NCBI GenBank assembly: GCA_023398575.1
Contig: JAEWSC010000086.1
Span: 19,699-83,698 of the forward strand
Source of the DNA: Bacillota bacterium
GTDB lineage: Bacteria > Bacillota > Clostridia > Christensenellales > Aristaeellaceae
Direction: 5' to 3'
Length of the DNA: 64,000 bases
Made by a program: the position numbers and the translations under genes. Shown here one piece after another: positions 42,575 to 52,080 of the stretch (the first letter of the stretch is position 1; each line of letters opens with the position of its first letter). Below the pieces are notes generated by a model, which saw only the letters and a program-made list of their open reading frames with translations, was not told the origin of the DNA and ran no database searches.

Positions 42575-43618
42575 CTATGCCTTGTCCGCATCAACAAAGT
42601 GGAAAGAAGCAGCCCTGCCCAGCCGGTTCATAACTGCTAAACCAAGACCGTTGGCATCTACCACTTCGCTGAAAATACTGTCAATGCTCTCCTTGTCCAT
42701 GCGGCGCAACACGCTAAACAGCCGGGCAGCCACTTCTTCCGGATGGTGCAGGCTGCCGATATCCAAAGCATGCCTGCTGCCATACTGGGAAATATGCTCC
42801 GTAAGGGACAGTATGCAAGCTGATTTGCCAGCTTGAATGGCTTCATCGTATAGGTGTCTGCATAATCCTGATACGTTTTCCGGTTTGCCGGATATCAGCG
42901 TGAGATTCCCGGCAGGTGCGTAATGCTTGTGCCGCATGCCTGGAGATAGTGCCGTTTCGCCTGGCTGCAAGGGAGAAAGAATGCTACGCGCTGTCTCCAC
43001 TGAGCCAGTAATATCAGCGATCATTTCCGACGTGACACCGCCTGGGCGCAGGACCAGTGGAATATTGCCTGTTACATCAACTACAGTGGATTCCAGACCG
43101 ACTGCACAAGGACCACCGTCGATAATCAAGGGAATGCGGCCTGTCATATCTTCCAATACGTGCTCGGCCAGGGTGGGACTGGGACGGCCGCTTATATTGG
43201 CGCTGGGCGCGGCCACAGGGCAGCCGCAGGCATGGATTAAGGCGCGTGCCACAGGGTGAGCAGGCATGCGTACTGCGACGGTATCAAGACCGGCTGTAGT
43301 CGCGTGGGGGACGAGCACCTTTTTTTTTAACAGCAGTGTCAAAGGACCAGGCCAAAACGCATCCATCAATTGCTCGGCCATGCTTGTCATATGGCATAAG
43401 GGAGTCAATGCGTCCCGGCTGGCAACATGCACAATCAGCGGGTTGTCCGCTGGACGGTTTTTAGCAGCAAAGATATTCAATACTGCCTTTTCATTCAGCG
43501 CATCTGCGCCAAGGCCGTACACTGTTTCTGTGGGAAAGGCAACCAGCTCTCCCTTTTTTAAAAGAGACGCGGCATAGATCATCGTATCATCGGTCGGGGG
43601 AAGACAGCGGGTTTCCAT
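42575..43618 (-). CDS. sua5: Threonylcarbamoyl-AMP synthase Sua5/YwlC
   Basis: 347 residues: YrdC-like catalytic domain (about 10-195, with LVAFPTETVYGLGADA, KNRPADNPLIVH, and SANISGRPSPT) plus the C-terminal Sua5 domain (from about 220, SPGMRHKHYAP linker). It makes threonylcarbamoyl-adenylate for tRNA t6A37 synthesis. The start is ATG 43618 with GAAGGAG about 10 nt upstream. The open frame reaches 46 codons further to 43756, but that would run into the ZIP gene. The t6A product is the substrate of MtaB, encoded 9 kb away in the same block. Confidence 0.93.
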   Translation of the reverse strand: METRCLPPTDDTMIYAASLLKKGELVAFPTETVYGLGADALNEKAVLNIFAAKNRPADNPLIVHVASRDALTPLCHMTSMAEQLMDAFWPGPLTLLLKKKVLVPHATTAGLDTVAVRMPAHPVARALIHACGCPVAAPSANISGRPSPTLAEHVLEDMTGRIPLIIDGGPCAVGLESTVVDVTGNIPLVLRPGGVTSEMIADITGSVETARSILSPLQPGETALSPGMRHKHYAPAGNLTLISGKPENVSGLCRHLYDEAIQAGKSACILSLTEHISQYGSRHALDIGSLHHPEEVAARLFSVLRRMDKESIDSIFSEVVDANGLGLAVMNRLGRAASFHFVDADKA

Positions 43619-43649
43619 TTGTAAACGGCTCCTTCTATTTGCGTATGCG

Positions 43650-44375
43650 CTACAGCCACAATGCCAGCAAGCAGCCGGCAACAATGCCAAGGGATAAGAG
43701 AAGAGTCTCCAACCGGCCAGCGCCTTTTTTCTGTGCTTCGGGCAGCAAGCTGGCACAAGTGATCTGAAGCATTGCTCCGCCGGCTAGCCCCAGGCAAATG
43801 GCCAGCGCTATAGGTCCGGTGCCGCCGGCAATTTGGCCAATAATTGCGCCCAATAGCGTAGGTAAGCCGCTGAACAAGGCAGATAGCAATACACGGTATA
43901 GCTTCATGCCACCTTCTCGAAGCGGCAGTGCCATCGACAAGCCCTCTGGCACATCGTGCAGCACGATTGCTAGGCAAAGCGCCAGACCGAACACCGGCGC
44001 ATCCGCATAACCGGCGCCAACGGCAAGCCCTTCTGGGAAATTGTGAAGCGCAATGCCAATGCCAATCAGCATTCCAGAACGAAGCAGAGAATTGCTGCCA
44101 CGACGCTTTCCAAAGCGAGTCAAGACCACATCAGAAAAAAGCATGACCGCAATACCGAAAAGCACAGAGAGAATGGCAGCGGACTCCTCTAGAACCAATG
44201 CTTCCGGCAAAAGCTCAAAACAAACGATGGAAATCATCAGCCCGCCGGTAAAGTGCAGGATGCGGCTGACGGCCCGGGAAGAAAGACGGGGCAGAAGGAT
44301 GGCAATCAACCCTCCCAGCCCCGTACCCAAAAACCCAGCGCTGGCGCTGAGCAACAGCATCGCACCATAATCCAT
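43650..44375 (-). CDS. ZIP family metal transporter
   Basis: 241 residues and about eight membrane helices. The metal-pathway motifs are complete: HNFPEGLAVGAG in helix 4 and HDVPEGLSMAL in helix 5. ZIP proteins bring Zn2+, Fe2+ or Mn2+ into the cytoplasm. ATG 44375 has AAGGGGGA 7 nt upstream; an ATG two codons earlier is too close. It sits between prfA and sua5; in Bacillus the same neighbourhood carries the Mn2+ exporter mntP. Confidence 0.9.
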   Translation of the reverse strand: MDYGAMLLLSASAGFLGTGLGGLIAILLPRLSSRAVSRILHFTGGLMISIVCFELLPEALVLEESAAILSVLFGIAVMLFSDVVLTRFGKRRGSNSLLRSGMLIGIGIALHNFPEGLAVGAGYADAPVFGLALCLAIVLHDVPEGLSMALPLREGGMKLYRVLLSALFSGLPTLLGAIIGQIAGGTGPIALAICLGLAGGAMLQITCASLLPEAQKKGAGRLETLLLSLGIVAGCLLALWL

Positions 44376-44427
44376 GCGCATTCCCCCTTATGTCCCTGCA
44401 TGCAGGGTATGCCCGGGGGAACGTGAG

Positions 44428-45495
44428 TTATGACTCCTGGTTTAGCTGCTTTAAAAGCTCAGCTTGCTCTTCCATACGCAGCGCGTCGATAATTTCATCC
44501 AGGTCGCCATCCACGATGTCGTCGATGCGGTACAGTGTCAAACCTATCCGATGGTCAGTTACCCGCCCTTGAGGGAAGTTGTAGGTGCGTATGCGCTCGC
44601 TGCGGTCACCAGTACCAATTTGACCCCGGCGATTTTGAGCATACTCCGCATCCTTCTCTGCTTGCATGCGCTCCAGCAGCCGGGACTTTAAAACCTTCAT
44701 AGCCTTGTCACGGTTTTTGATCTGGCTCTTTTCATCTTGGCAAGTTACCACAAGCCCGGTAGGCAGGTGAGTAATGCGCACGGCGGAGTCGGTAGTATTA
44801 ACGCATTGGCCGCCATGTCCGGTGGAGCGGTACACGTCGATGCGCAGGTCGCCGGGACTAAAGACAACCTCTACATCCTCTGCTTCGGGCAGTACGGCTA
44901 CGGTGCAGGTGCTAGTGTGAATACGTCCGGAGGATTCGGTGGAGGGGACCCGCTGTACCCTGTGTACACCGCTCTCAAACTTTAAGCGGCTGAATGCACC
45001 GCTTCCGTACATGGAGAATACAGCTTCCTTAACGCCGCCCAGTTCTGTCATATTGACATTGATGGGCTCCACTTTCCAATTGTGGCGCTCGGCATATCGG
45101 GTGTACATTCGCATCAACTCCGCCGCGAATAGGCTGGCTTCCTCGCCGCCGGCGCCACCGCGGATTTCCATAATCACGTTACGCTGGGCATTAGGGTCCT
45201 GGGGGAGGAGCAACAGCTTTAGCTCCTGCTCGGATTCTTCTTTGCGCGCAAGCAACCCTTTTAATTCTTCCTGAGCCATGTCGGCAAGCTCAGGGTCCTT
45301 CAGCAGTGCCTGGGCATCATCAAGCTCCTCCAACAACTGTTGGTAAGCTTCCCAAGTGCGGACGGCCGGCTCCAATTGAGCATGCTCCCGCAACAGCTTT
45401 TGCCATAGCGATTGATCGGCGATGATGTCCGGCTGAGACACTGCGGTGGAAAGCTCCTCGTATCTGTTTTGCATCCATTCAAACTTGTCGAACAT
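44428..45495 (-). CDS. prfA: Peptide chain release factor 1
   Basis: 355 residues. Codon-recognition PxT motif as VPSTES (PST) and the catalytic GGQ in [18 protein letters not shown], whose glutamine is the target of PrmC encoded just upstream. RF1 reads UAA and UAG. ATG 45495 has AGGAGG at 6 nt and overlaps the end of prmC by 17 nt, giving tight coupling; the frame extends 23 codons further without support. Confidence 0.97.
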   Translation of the reverse strand: MFDKFEWMQNRYEELSTAVSQPDIIADQSLWQKLLREHAQLEPAVRTWEAYQQLLEELDDAQALLKDPELADMAQEELKGLLARKEESEQELKLLLLPQDPNAQRNVIMEIRGGAGGEEASLFAAELMRMYTRYAERHNWKVEPINVNMTELGGVKEAVFSMYGSGAFSRLKFESGVHRVQRVPSTESSGRIHTSTCTVAVLPEAEDVEVVFSPGDLRIDVYRSTGHGGQCVNTTDSAVRITHLPTGLVVTCQDEKSQIKNRDKAMKVLKSRLLERMQAEKDAEYAQNRRGQIGTGDRSERIRTYNFPQGRVTDHRIGLTLYRIDDIVDGDLDEIIDALRMEEQAELLKQLNQES

Positions 45496-46354
45496 GACTT
45501 CCTCCTGAGAGGGATTTGGGGGAGATGGCCGCAACGATGCGCGGTATATGGTTGAAATCCTCAAAGACTGTAATCGTATGAAAGTGTGGCATAAGCATGC
45601 TCTTTACATCATCTGCTTGGTCAAAACCGACTTCGCAAAAAAGTGCCCCGCCGGGGCATAGAAAAGACGGGGCATACCTTGCGAGCTGCTTATAGAAGAT
45701 TAAACCATCCTCACCGCCGTCAAGTGCATTGCCGGGCTCGCGAAGTACCTCCGGCTGCAAGGTTTTGCACACGGCAGTGGGAATGTATGGCGGGTTGCAT
45801 ACAATCAAATCAAATTCCTTGCCTTCCACCGCATGAAAAAAATCTCCTTGATAGAAGGCGATACAGGTGTTGTGCATATGGGCATTTTTTCGCGCTGTAT
45901 CAATTGCAGCAGGGGAGATATCGGCTGCAGATACCACCGCTGTTGGCGCATGACTGGCGATAGCGACAGCCAAAGCACCGCTTCCGGTACAAAGATCAAG
46001 AACAGCAGGGGAGGCAAGATTACTGGTTTTTAACCATGATAGTACATGTTCGCACAGTAGTTCTGTTTCTGGCCTGGGAATCAGCACGCTTTCATCAACG
46101 TAGAGATCCAATCCCATAAAAGGCTGCTTACCAAGGATATACTGCAACGGCTCACGCAGCTTGCGTCTTTCAAGCAAAACATCAAAGGCTGCCTGCATGG
46201 ACAAGGATAGCTTTGAAGCGTTGTCGAGTAAAAGCTGCATTCTTGTTATGCCCAGAACATGAGCCAGAAGATACTCCGCATCTAACCTGCTATCTGGAAC
46301 GCCGGCTGCATCAAGTTGTGCAGCAGCGTTCTTCAATGCTTCAAAAATGGTCAT
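45479..46354 (-). CDS. prmC: Peptide chain release factor N5-glutamine methyltransferase
   Basis: 291 residues. N-terminal helical substrate domain, SAM motif [16 protein letters not shown] (about 115-130) and the catalytic NPPY (VCNPPYIPT, near 185). It methylates the GGQ glutamine of release factors. ATG 46354 overlaps the DUF1385 stop (ATGA), and its own end overlaps prfA. The prmC-prfA gene order here is reversed relative to many Bacilli but common in Clostridia. Confidence 0.95.
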   Translation of the reverse strand: MTIFEALKNAAAQLDAAGVPDSRLDAEYLLAHVLGITRMQLLLDNASKLSLSMQAAFDVLLERRKLREPLQYILGKQPFMGLDLYVDESVLIPRPETELLCEHVLSWLKTSNLASPAVLDLCTGSGALAVAIASHAPTAVVSAADISPAAIDTARKNAHMHNTCIAFYQGDFFHAVEGKEFDLIVCNPPYIPTAVCKTLQPEVLREPGNALDGGEDGLIFYKQLARYAPSFLCPGGALFCEVGFDQADDVKSMLMPHFHTITVFEDFNHIPRIVAAISPKSLSGGSHVRQV

Positions 46355-47349
46355 GCCTGAGCGGCTTCCGCCTTGGGAACGGCGTTTATAATGGTATATC
46401 CATCCTTTGTCTGTTCCCCTTCGGGCAGGCCGTAAAGGGCGGCGTTCATGGCAGCGATGGCCACTTCCAGCATTTTGTCATCAGGAGTGCGGGTGGTAAG
46501 CTTTTGCATCATTAATCCAGGCCAGCGCAGGGCATCTACCAGCTTGCCTTTAGCATGGGCCAAACCCTTCAATATCTCATAGCTGATACCGGCGACAATA
46601 GGCAGGAGGGCCAGGCGGCTGAGCACCCTGAGAATATAGTTTGCGCCGTTATAACCGGCAACGGTGTAAAGCAAAATAGCCAATACGAACACGATCAAAA
46701 GAAAAGTGGTGCCGCAACGGGGGTGCAGAGCAGAAAATTTGCTGGCGTTTTCAGGTGTCAGGGGCAGATTGTTCTCATGACAGTACACCGTTTTGTGCTC
46801 AGCACCATGGTATTGGAAGGTGCGCCGTACATCGGGGATGGTGCCGCAAAAAGCCATATAGCCAATCAAAATTAAAATACGGGTCAAACCTTCCAGCAGG
46901 TTGATGACAACCTTGGATTCAAATTGCTGGCGAAGGAAACTGCCGACGAGTGCGGGTAGCACAAAAAATAGACCGATGGCTAGCACAATGGCCAGCACAG
47001 CTGCAGTACCCATAATAATTTTATCGATACCCTTGCCTAACTTTTTGGAGAGCCATTTTTCGAACTTTGTGGGCTCTTCATCCATGATGCCCAGCATGTT
47101 GCTGCTTAGCTGCAGCGTTTTCATGCCCAGAGACAGCATACTGCCCATGCCGATGATACCACGGAAAAACGGATATTCCATCCATTTGTGCTTTTTCGAT
47201 GGGGGGGTGTATGTATCACGTTTAACCACAATGGTGCCATTGGGGCGTCTGACTGCTACAGCGATAGCGTCCGGCCCCTTCATCATAACACCTTCCATCA
47301 CTGCTTGGCCGCCTATATCCACACGCTTTGTTACGGGACAATTGCTCAT
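46351..47349 (-). CDS. DUF1385 family membrane protein
   Basis: 332 residues. Opens with the family signature VDIGGQAVMEGVMMKGPDA, then MEYPFFRGIIGM. About four to five membrane helices follow, with a conserved FQYHGAEHKTVYCHE and HPRCGTTFLLIVFVLAI between them. Its function is not established. In many Clostridia it is found with rpmE, prmC and prfA, as here. ATG 47349 has GAGGAA 8 nt upstream. Confidence 0.88.
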   Translation of the reverse strand: MSNCPVTKRVDIGGQAVMEGVMMKGPDAIAVAVRRPNGTIVVKRDTYTPPSKKHKWMEYPFFRGIIGMGSMLSLGMKTLQLSSNMLGIMDEEPTKFEKWLSKKLGKGIDKIIMGTAAVLAIVLAIGLFFVLPALVGSFLRQQFESKVVINLLEGLTRILILIGYMAFCGTIPDVRRTFQYHGAEHKTVYCHENNLPLTPENASKFSALHPRCGTTFLLIVFVLAILLYTVAGYNGANYILRVLSRLALLPIVAGISYEILKGLAHAKGKLVDALRWPGLMMQKLTTRTPDDKMLEVAIAAMNAALYGLPEGEQTKDGYTIINAVPKAEAAQA

Positions 47350-47445
47350 TGCATCATTCCTCTTTCTTCCTGGCATACGCACAGGCAATATTCTATCATT
47401 CGACATTGCAGGGTTTTATCCCTGCCGGTGGTTTCTGGAAGAAGT

Positions 47446-47485
47446 GAAAAAAAGAAGCAGCCGGCAAGCCGTTCTGCTTCTTTCA
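47446..47485 (-). terminator. Terminator after rpmE
   Basis: AAGAAGCAG/CTGCTTCTT stem (9 bp) followed by TTTTTTT on the minus strand, 12 nt after the rpmE stop. It separates rpmE from the DUF1385 gene. Confidence 0.85.
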
Positions 47486-47496
47486 TGGACAATGTA

Positions 47497-47694
47497 TTAG
47501 ATTCCGAAACGCTTCTTAAAGCGATCAACACGTCCGCCAGCATCCACCAGCTTCTGCTTGCCAGTGTAGAAGGGATGGCACTTGGAGCAAATTTCCACCT
47601 TCAGTTCCTTTTTCACAGAGCCAGTTTCAAACGTTTCACCGCACACGCAGCGAACGGTGGCTGTCCCATATTTGGGATGGATTTTATCCTTCAT
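47497..47694 (-). CDS. rpmE: 50S ribosomal protein L31 (zinc-binding type)
   Basis: 65 residues. The four cysteines of the zinc-binding (C+) form are present: VRCVCGETF and [17 protein letters not shown] 47694 begins [10 protein letters not shown], the usual L31 start; the frame extends 21 codons upstream without reason. Follows rho, as in Bacillus. Confidence 0.96.
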   Translation of the reverse strand: MKDKIHPKYGTATVRCVCGETFETGSVKKELKVEICSKCHPFYTGKQKLVDAGGRVDRFKKRFGI

Positions 47695-47861
47695 GATTTC
47701 ACCTCTTTTGCGCATGCGCTTCTTGGCCTTTTTCAGGCGCAGAAATGATTTTATCATAGATGCGCGGTATTTGCAAGTATTGCATTGTCAAAATCGGAAT
47801 AATTCTCTTTTTGATTTTAGAATTCATGAAAAGCGTGCAAGCGATTTTCATGAAAGGCGCG

Positions 47862-50051
47862 TCAGCGCTGAAGTACAAACCCGCTTTTTTCCCACATGGT
47901 AATCCAATCTTGCAGTTTTGCAAATAAGTTGTCATTACATTTAGTTTTTTCCATCATCGATAAAAGCTGTTCAGTGGCATCCTTGGCATTGGCAGATGAA
48001 AGAACGCCTCGGATGGAGCGTATACCCTCCAACTCCTTTTGGTTAAGCAACAGGTCTTCACGCCGAGTGCCGCTTTTTTGAAGGTTCACGGCGGGGAACA
48101 CACGCTTTTCGGAAAGCTCCCGGTCCAGCACCAATTCCATATTGCCGGTACCCTTGAACTCCTCAAAAATGATATCGTCCATTCTAGAACCGGTCTCGAC
48201 AAGTGCGGTGGCGATTACGGTCAAGCTGCCTCCTTCGCGCACATTGCGTGCAGCACCGAAAAACCGCTTGGGCTTATGCAGAACCCCTGGCGCCAAACCG
48301 CCGGACATAGCACGGCCAGTTTGAGGGGCCACGGCGTTGTAAGCACGGCTTAGTCTGGTGATGCTGTCCATAAGGACCACAACATTCTTCTTTTGCTCCA
48401 CCAGGCGCTGCGCTCTCTCAAGTACCATTTCTGCCAGGCGGACGTGGTTCTCAGGAAGTTCATCAAAGGTAGAAGCAAGTACCTCGCCCACAATGGATTC
48501 ACGCAGGTCGGTCACTTCTTCTGGCCGTTCATCCACCAACAGTACCATGACATGGACATCTGGATAATTACGGGTGATGGCGTTAGCAATTTTGCTGAGG
48601 ATAGTGGTCTTCCCGGCTTTGGGAGGAGCGACAATCAGTGCGCGCTGGCCAAAACCGATAGGCGCGATCAAATCTACCAGGCGGATGGCCAAATCGGTAT
48701 TGTCGGTACTGTTTTCCAGGGTGATGCGTTTGTCAGGATAGATGGGGGTCAGATCATCAAAGGATACCCTGTCCCGAAGCTCGTCGGGATGGATGCCGTT
48801 GACTTCCGTAATGTACAAGAGTGCACTGTATTTGTCACCCTCGCGCTGCGGCCGTGTTTTTCCAACAATGTGGTCACCGGTACGCAAGCCGAAGCGGCGG
48901 ATCTGTGCGATGGATACGTATACGTCTTTATTGCCGGGCAGGAAGTTTTCAGCCCGCAAAAAACCATAACCTTCAGGGTGTATTTCCAAGATTCCGCTGC
49001 CATCCCCGCATTCGCCGGTGGCAAGCATCTCAGGAACGGCTGGGTTGGATGTGCCTAACTCCCGGTTGTAATATCCCGTGTCCCTGCGCGGCCGAAAATA
49101 CGTTTCCTGGCGGATTGGCTCCGGACGAAGCGCCTCGGAGCGGAATGTAGGATCATTGTTTAGATTATCGGATCGATAAGCCTCTTGACGGATAGGCTCC
49201 GGCCTATAATTCTCTTGCCTGTAGGGTACCTGACGATAGGAGTCGTTCTGCTGTGCTTCCCCACGGAAATTATCCTGCCTGTATGTATCTTCCCGATAGT
49301 TATCCTGGCGGTATGCAGGGCGAGGCATTTCGCTTCTTGGCGTGGGACGGGAATAGGTGGAATCCTGTTGGGCGGGGCGGAACGTGTCCTGAAGCGCAGG
49401 GCGATAAGCCTCCTGGCGGGAAGCGGGCCGGAAAATATCCTGCTCTTGCTCAGGGATATCCCTGCGGGCAATAGGGGTTGAGGCGGCAGGACCAAAACGA
49501 GTCTGAACCGGTGGTGTAGCATCGGAAACATCAGGCGCGTCTGGGCCAAAGCGAGGTGAATAGCCGGCAGGGCGCGGTGCGGGAGCGGGCCGCACTGTCT
49601 CAGAGCGCATGACAGGTGCACTGCGGGGAGCAGGTGTAATGGAACGGGCCTGCCACGCTGGCTTGGTGGAATACACTGGTCCCGTCGTTGTCCGATTGTA
49701 TTGCGGGTTGCTCCAGGCAGGCTTATATTGCAGGCTGTCTGCGGGCTTTTCGGCAGCAGATTGTTTGATTAGGGGGGGCTCCTCGGTCTCTTCGGCTTTA
49801 TCTTCTTCTCCAACTACGTCATCATTAGCGATGCTTTTTTCTTTTGCCTCAATAGCGGTATTTTCTTGGGTGTTAGGTGTGGACTGAACAGGCACACTCT
49901 CGGGCTGATTTTGCGTTTGTGATGTCTGGCCAAGGGCTGCCGCAATGCGCGCTACAATGCCATCCTTATCAAGGCCGGCGCTAAGCTTGATGCCCTTTTC
50001 GCGTGCCAGTTTTCTTAGGGAAAGTACAGTCATGGATTGAAGATCCAGCAT
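47862..50051 (-). CDS. rho: Transcription termination factor Rho with large disordered insertion
   Basis: 729 residues, against about 420-430 for a minimal Rho. Residues 1-45 are the Rho N-terminal helical domain ([20 protein letters not shown]). About 46-345 is an insertion rich in Pro, Arg, Gln, Tyr and Ser. Between about 215 and 320 it has many near-repeats such as [18 protein letters not shown] and PIRQEAY. The core follows: cold-shock RNA-binding domain ([18 protein letters not shown]), Walker [25 protein letters not shown], and the Q and R loops, all intact. ATG 50051 has GAGGAGG upstream. Long low-complexity insertions at this place are known in some Clostridia and other phyla, where they affect RNA binding or condensation. 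Confidence 0.95.
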   Translation of the reverse strand: MLDLQSMTVLSLRKLAREKGIKLSAGLDKDGIVARIAAALGQTSQTQNQPESVPVQSTPNTQENTAIEAKEKSIANDDVVGEEDKAEETEEPPLIKQSAAEKPADSLQYKPAWSNPQYNRTTTGPVYSTKPAWQARSITPAPRSAPVMRSETVRPAPAPRPAGYSPRFGPDAPDVSDATPPVQTRFGPAASTPIARRDIPEQEQDIFRPASRQEAYRPALQDTFRPAQQDSTYSRPTPRSEMPRPAYRQDNYREDTYRQDNFRGEAQQNDSYRQVPYRQENYRPEPIRQEAYRSDNLNNDPTFRSEALRPEPIRQETYFRPRRDTGYYNRELGTSNPAVPEMLATGECGDGSGILEIHPEGYGFLRAENFLPGNKDVYVSIAQIRRFGLRTGDHIVGKTRPQREGDKYSALLYITEVNGIHPDELRDRVSFDDLTPIYPDKRITLENSTDNTDLAIRLVDLIAPIGFGQRALIVAPPKAGKTTILSKIANAITRNYPDVHVMVLLVDERPEEVTDLRESIVGEVLASTFDELPENHVRLAEMVLERAQRLVEQKKNVVVLMDSITRLSRAYNAVAPQTGRAMSGGLAPGVLHKPKRFFGAARNVREGGSLTVIATALVETGSRMDDIIFEEFKGTGNMELVLDRELSEKRVFPAVNLQKSGTRREDLLLNQKELEGIRSIRGVLSSANAKDATEQLLSMMEKTKCNDNLFAKLQDWITMWEKSGFVLQR

Positions 50052-50157
50052 TTGATATATGTCCTCCTCAAATGTGCGTGTAAGGTTGTAAACAAGCAAA
50101 GATGTGCATGCAAATACGCTATGCGTAATACATGCTTTTTATGCATGAAGGGTATGA

Positions 50158-51171
50158 TCACTCTTTTACGGCAATGGCGACATCACGCTGTACAGCTTGC
50201 TCGACCCAATGGTCAAAATCGTCAAATGGGGGTTGGTTGCGTACAATAAAACCGGCATTATGCAATTCGTTGTAAAGATCGGCTTTCTTTAAGGTATACG
50301 TGTTAAATGATAAGGCGATGGCTCCGCCGGGCATTAATACCTTATGCCAGCCCGGCAATGCTTTGCGAAGTAACGGTAGAAAACTGCCAGTGCGTAGATT
50401 CTCCTTTGGCGCATGCTGTACGCCGTAAGGCAGGTCGGCGATCATCAAATGTACTGTGTGTATCTTCTGCATGGCGGAGCAAAACAGCGTATCACCATGA
50501 ATCAATTTTAGGGTACGTGTATCACCTGCTTGATAATGTTCTGCGGTATCAGAAAGCTGCCAGGTTGTTAAGGGTGCGTTTTTGCCTCCTGGCAGTGTCA
50601 GGTTGCTATTGACTGCCTTATGTTTGATGCGGTGAAGCTGCAGATAGCGGGCAATAAAGCCAGAAACCTCCTGCACAGCCTTGCCGTCCATCTCTATGCC
50701 AATAGCATGATGACCGCGAGACATGGCACAAAACAAGGACGTCGCTTTTCCGCACATGGGATCCATGACGGTGAGCGGATCGCTTGCATGAGAGAATCTG
50801 CTTGCGCACAAGGCAGCGTTTAACATCAGACCAGTAAAGGCTGCATTCGTTTTTCCTTTGTACTTTAAAATTTCAGCCATATCCTGAGGGAGATAATCGG
50901 GAAGCTTGTAGTTAAGCGGACGTAAAAGCCCGTTTTCCAACACAGCGCCCATGTAAATGGATGAATGACCGGATATCAAGGCGAGAGCTTTGGCTGATAA
51001 AGAAGTGGTGGAAACGCAAAGCCAAGGGGCACCGCCCAAATCCCTCCACGTTATTTGGGCAGAAACATTACATGCATGAAGCATGCAGTCAAGTTCCGCA
51101 AATGCCAGTTTTCGCAAAGACGCTACATATCTGGTATTGGCATGTGGCCACAAAAGGAAGGCGTAGTCCAT
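50158..51171 (-). CDS. Putative RNA/DNA methyltransferase (UPF0020/Trm11-like Rossmann fold)
   Basis: 337 residues. The C-terminal two thirds carry a class I methyltransferase: VMDPMCGKATSLFCAM (SAM motif I, about 137-152), IGIEMDGKAV (motif II) and IADLPYGVQ (motif IV, like the D/N-PPY of N-methyltransferases). The order and the DPMCGxGT form resemble the tRNA guanosine-2-N-methyltransferases Trm11/TrmG10 and RlmL. The N-terminal region may be a reduced substrate domain. Substrate unproven. ATG 51171 has AAGAGGC upstream. Lies between rpsU and rho. Confidence 0.75.
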   Translation of the reverse strand: MDYAFLLWPHANTRYVASLRKLAFAELDCMLHACNVSAQITWRDLGGAPWLCVSTTSLSAKALALISGHSSIYMGAVLENGLLRPLNYKLPDYLPQDMAEILKYKGKTNAAFTGLMLNAALCASRFSHASDPLTVMDPMCGKATSLFCAMSRGHHAIGIEMDGKAVQEVSGFIARYLQLHRIKHKAVNSNLTLPGGKNAPLTTWQLSDTAEHYQAGDTRTLKLIHGDTLFCSAMQKIHTVHLMIADLPYGVQHAPKENLRTGSFLPLLRKALPGWHKVLMPGGAIALSFNTYTLKKADLYNELHNAGFIVRNQPPFDDFDHWVEQAVQRDVAIAVKE

Positions 51172-51295
51172 GGAAGCCTCTTTTCAAACAGCTCTGCAAG
51201 AATTATAGCAAAAAAGGATTCAGCTTGCAATGCTTACAATAGATTATTTATGCCATGAAGGCTTTGTTTCAAGTGTGTACGCGACCACAACAAGC

Positions 51296-51328
51296 AAAAA
51301 AAGACCCTCTCCCAAAGGGGAGGGGGTC
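51296..51328 (-). terminator. Terminator after rpsU
   Basis: An 11-bp stem GACCCTCTCCC/GGGAGGGGGTC (one G-T pair), followed on the minus strand by TTTTTTT. It lies 12 nt past the rpsU stop. Confidence 0.85.
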
Positions 51329-51340
51329 AGGCATGAAAAA

Positions 51341-51514
51341 TCAGTACTTGCGCTTACGGGCAGCCTCTGCTTTTTTCTTGCGCTTTACGCTGGGCTTTTC
51401 ATAATGCTCGCGCTTGCGAACTTCTGCCAGAACGCCTGCGCGGGCGCACTGACGCTTGAACCGCTTCAACGCGCTTTCCAGGGATTCATTCTCGCGGATA
51501 CGTACCTCGGACAC
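51341..51514 (-). CDS. rpsU: 30S ribosomal protein S21
   Basis: 57 residues with a GTG start at 51514. The translation begins [19 protein letters not shown] and continues with the S21 hallmarks [20 protein letters not shown] and a lysine/arginine-rich tail ending RKRKY. GGGAGGGA lies upstream of the GTG. It is the usual gene near mtaB-HIT in Firmicutes (rpsU-yqeY region). Short and easily missed. Confidence 0.95.
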   Translation of the reverse strand: MSEVRIRENESLESALKRFKRQCARAGVLAEVRKREHYEKPSVKRKKKAEAARKRKY

Positions 51515-51671
51515 TGTTATCCCTCCCCTCGCTCATCTCGCCTAAACCTTACGCCGGCTCGACGGACGGATGGCGACCGTGCATCCATTATATCGCTTTC
51601 CTGTATGCCAGTCAACCGTCTTTTCATAAGGCAACACGATGTTTACACAAAAATGATGGATTTGTTTTGAT

Positions 51672-52016
51672 TTATGCCATATTTTCGGATAACTGACCGC
51701 CTCCCAGTACATGAAAATGCAGATGGGGGATGGATTGACATCCGTCATGACCACAGTTGGTGACAACGCGGAACCCCGATTTATCAATGCCGGCAATAGC
51801 CGCAACCTGGCTGCAAGCCCGTATGAGGGCAGCAACTTCGTCACTTGGCATGAATGCGGCATCTAGTACATCCTTCACATGTCTCTTGGATACAACAAGC
51901 ACATGAACAGGAGCCTGTGGATGAATGTCATGAAAAGCACAGGCAAAATCATCTTCATATACTTTTGAGGAAGGGATTTCCCCCTTGATAATCTTGCAGA
52001 AAAGGCAATCGTCCAT
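51672..52016 (-). CDS. HIT family (HINT-like) nucleotide hydrolase
   Basis: 114 residues. Ends with the histidine triad PHLHFHVLGG; the N-terminus CLFCKIIKGEIPSSKVYEDD is the classic HINT opening with a CxxC pair that may bind zinc. HINT enzymes cleave adenosine 5'-phosphoramidates. ATG 52016 has AAAGGAG 8 nt upstream; other in-frame ATGs are too close to it. Follows mtaB by 64 nt. Confidence 0.93.
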   Translation of the reverse strand: MDDCLFCKIIKGEIPSSKVYEDDFACAFHDIHPQAPVHVLVVSKRHVKDVLDAAFMPSDEVAALIRACSQVAAIAGIDKSGFRVVTNCGHDGCQSIPHLHFHVLGGGQLSENMA

Positions 52017-52080
52017 GTGCATTACTCCTTTGCAAATCAATAGACGAAGATAAACAGGCAATTCATGCCTTACTTCCAAA

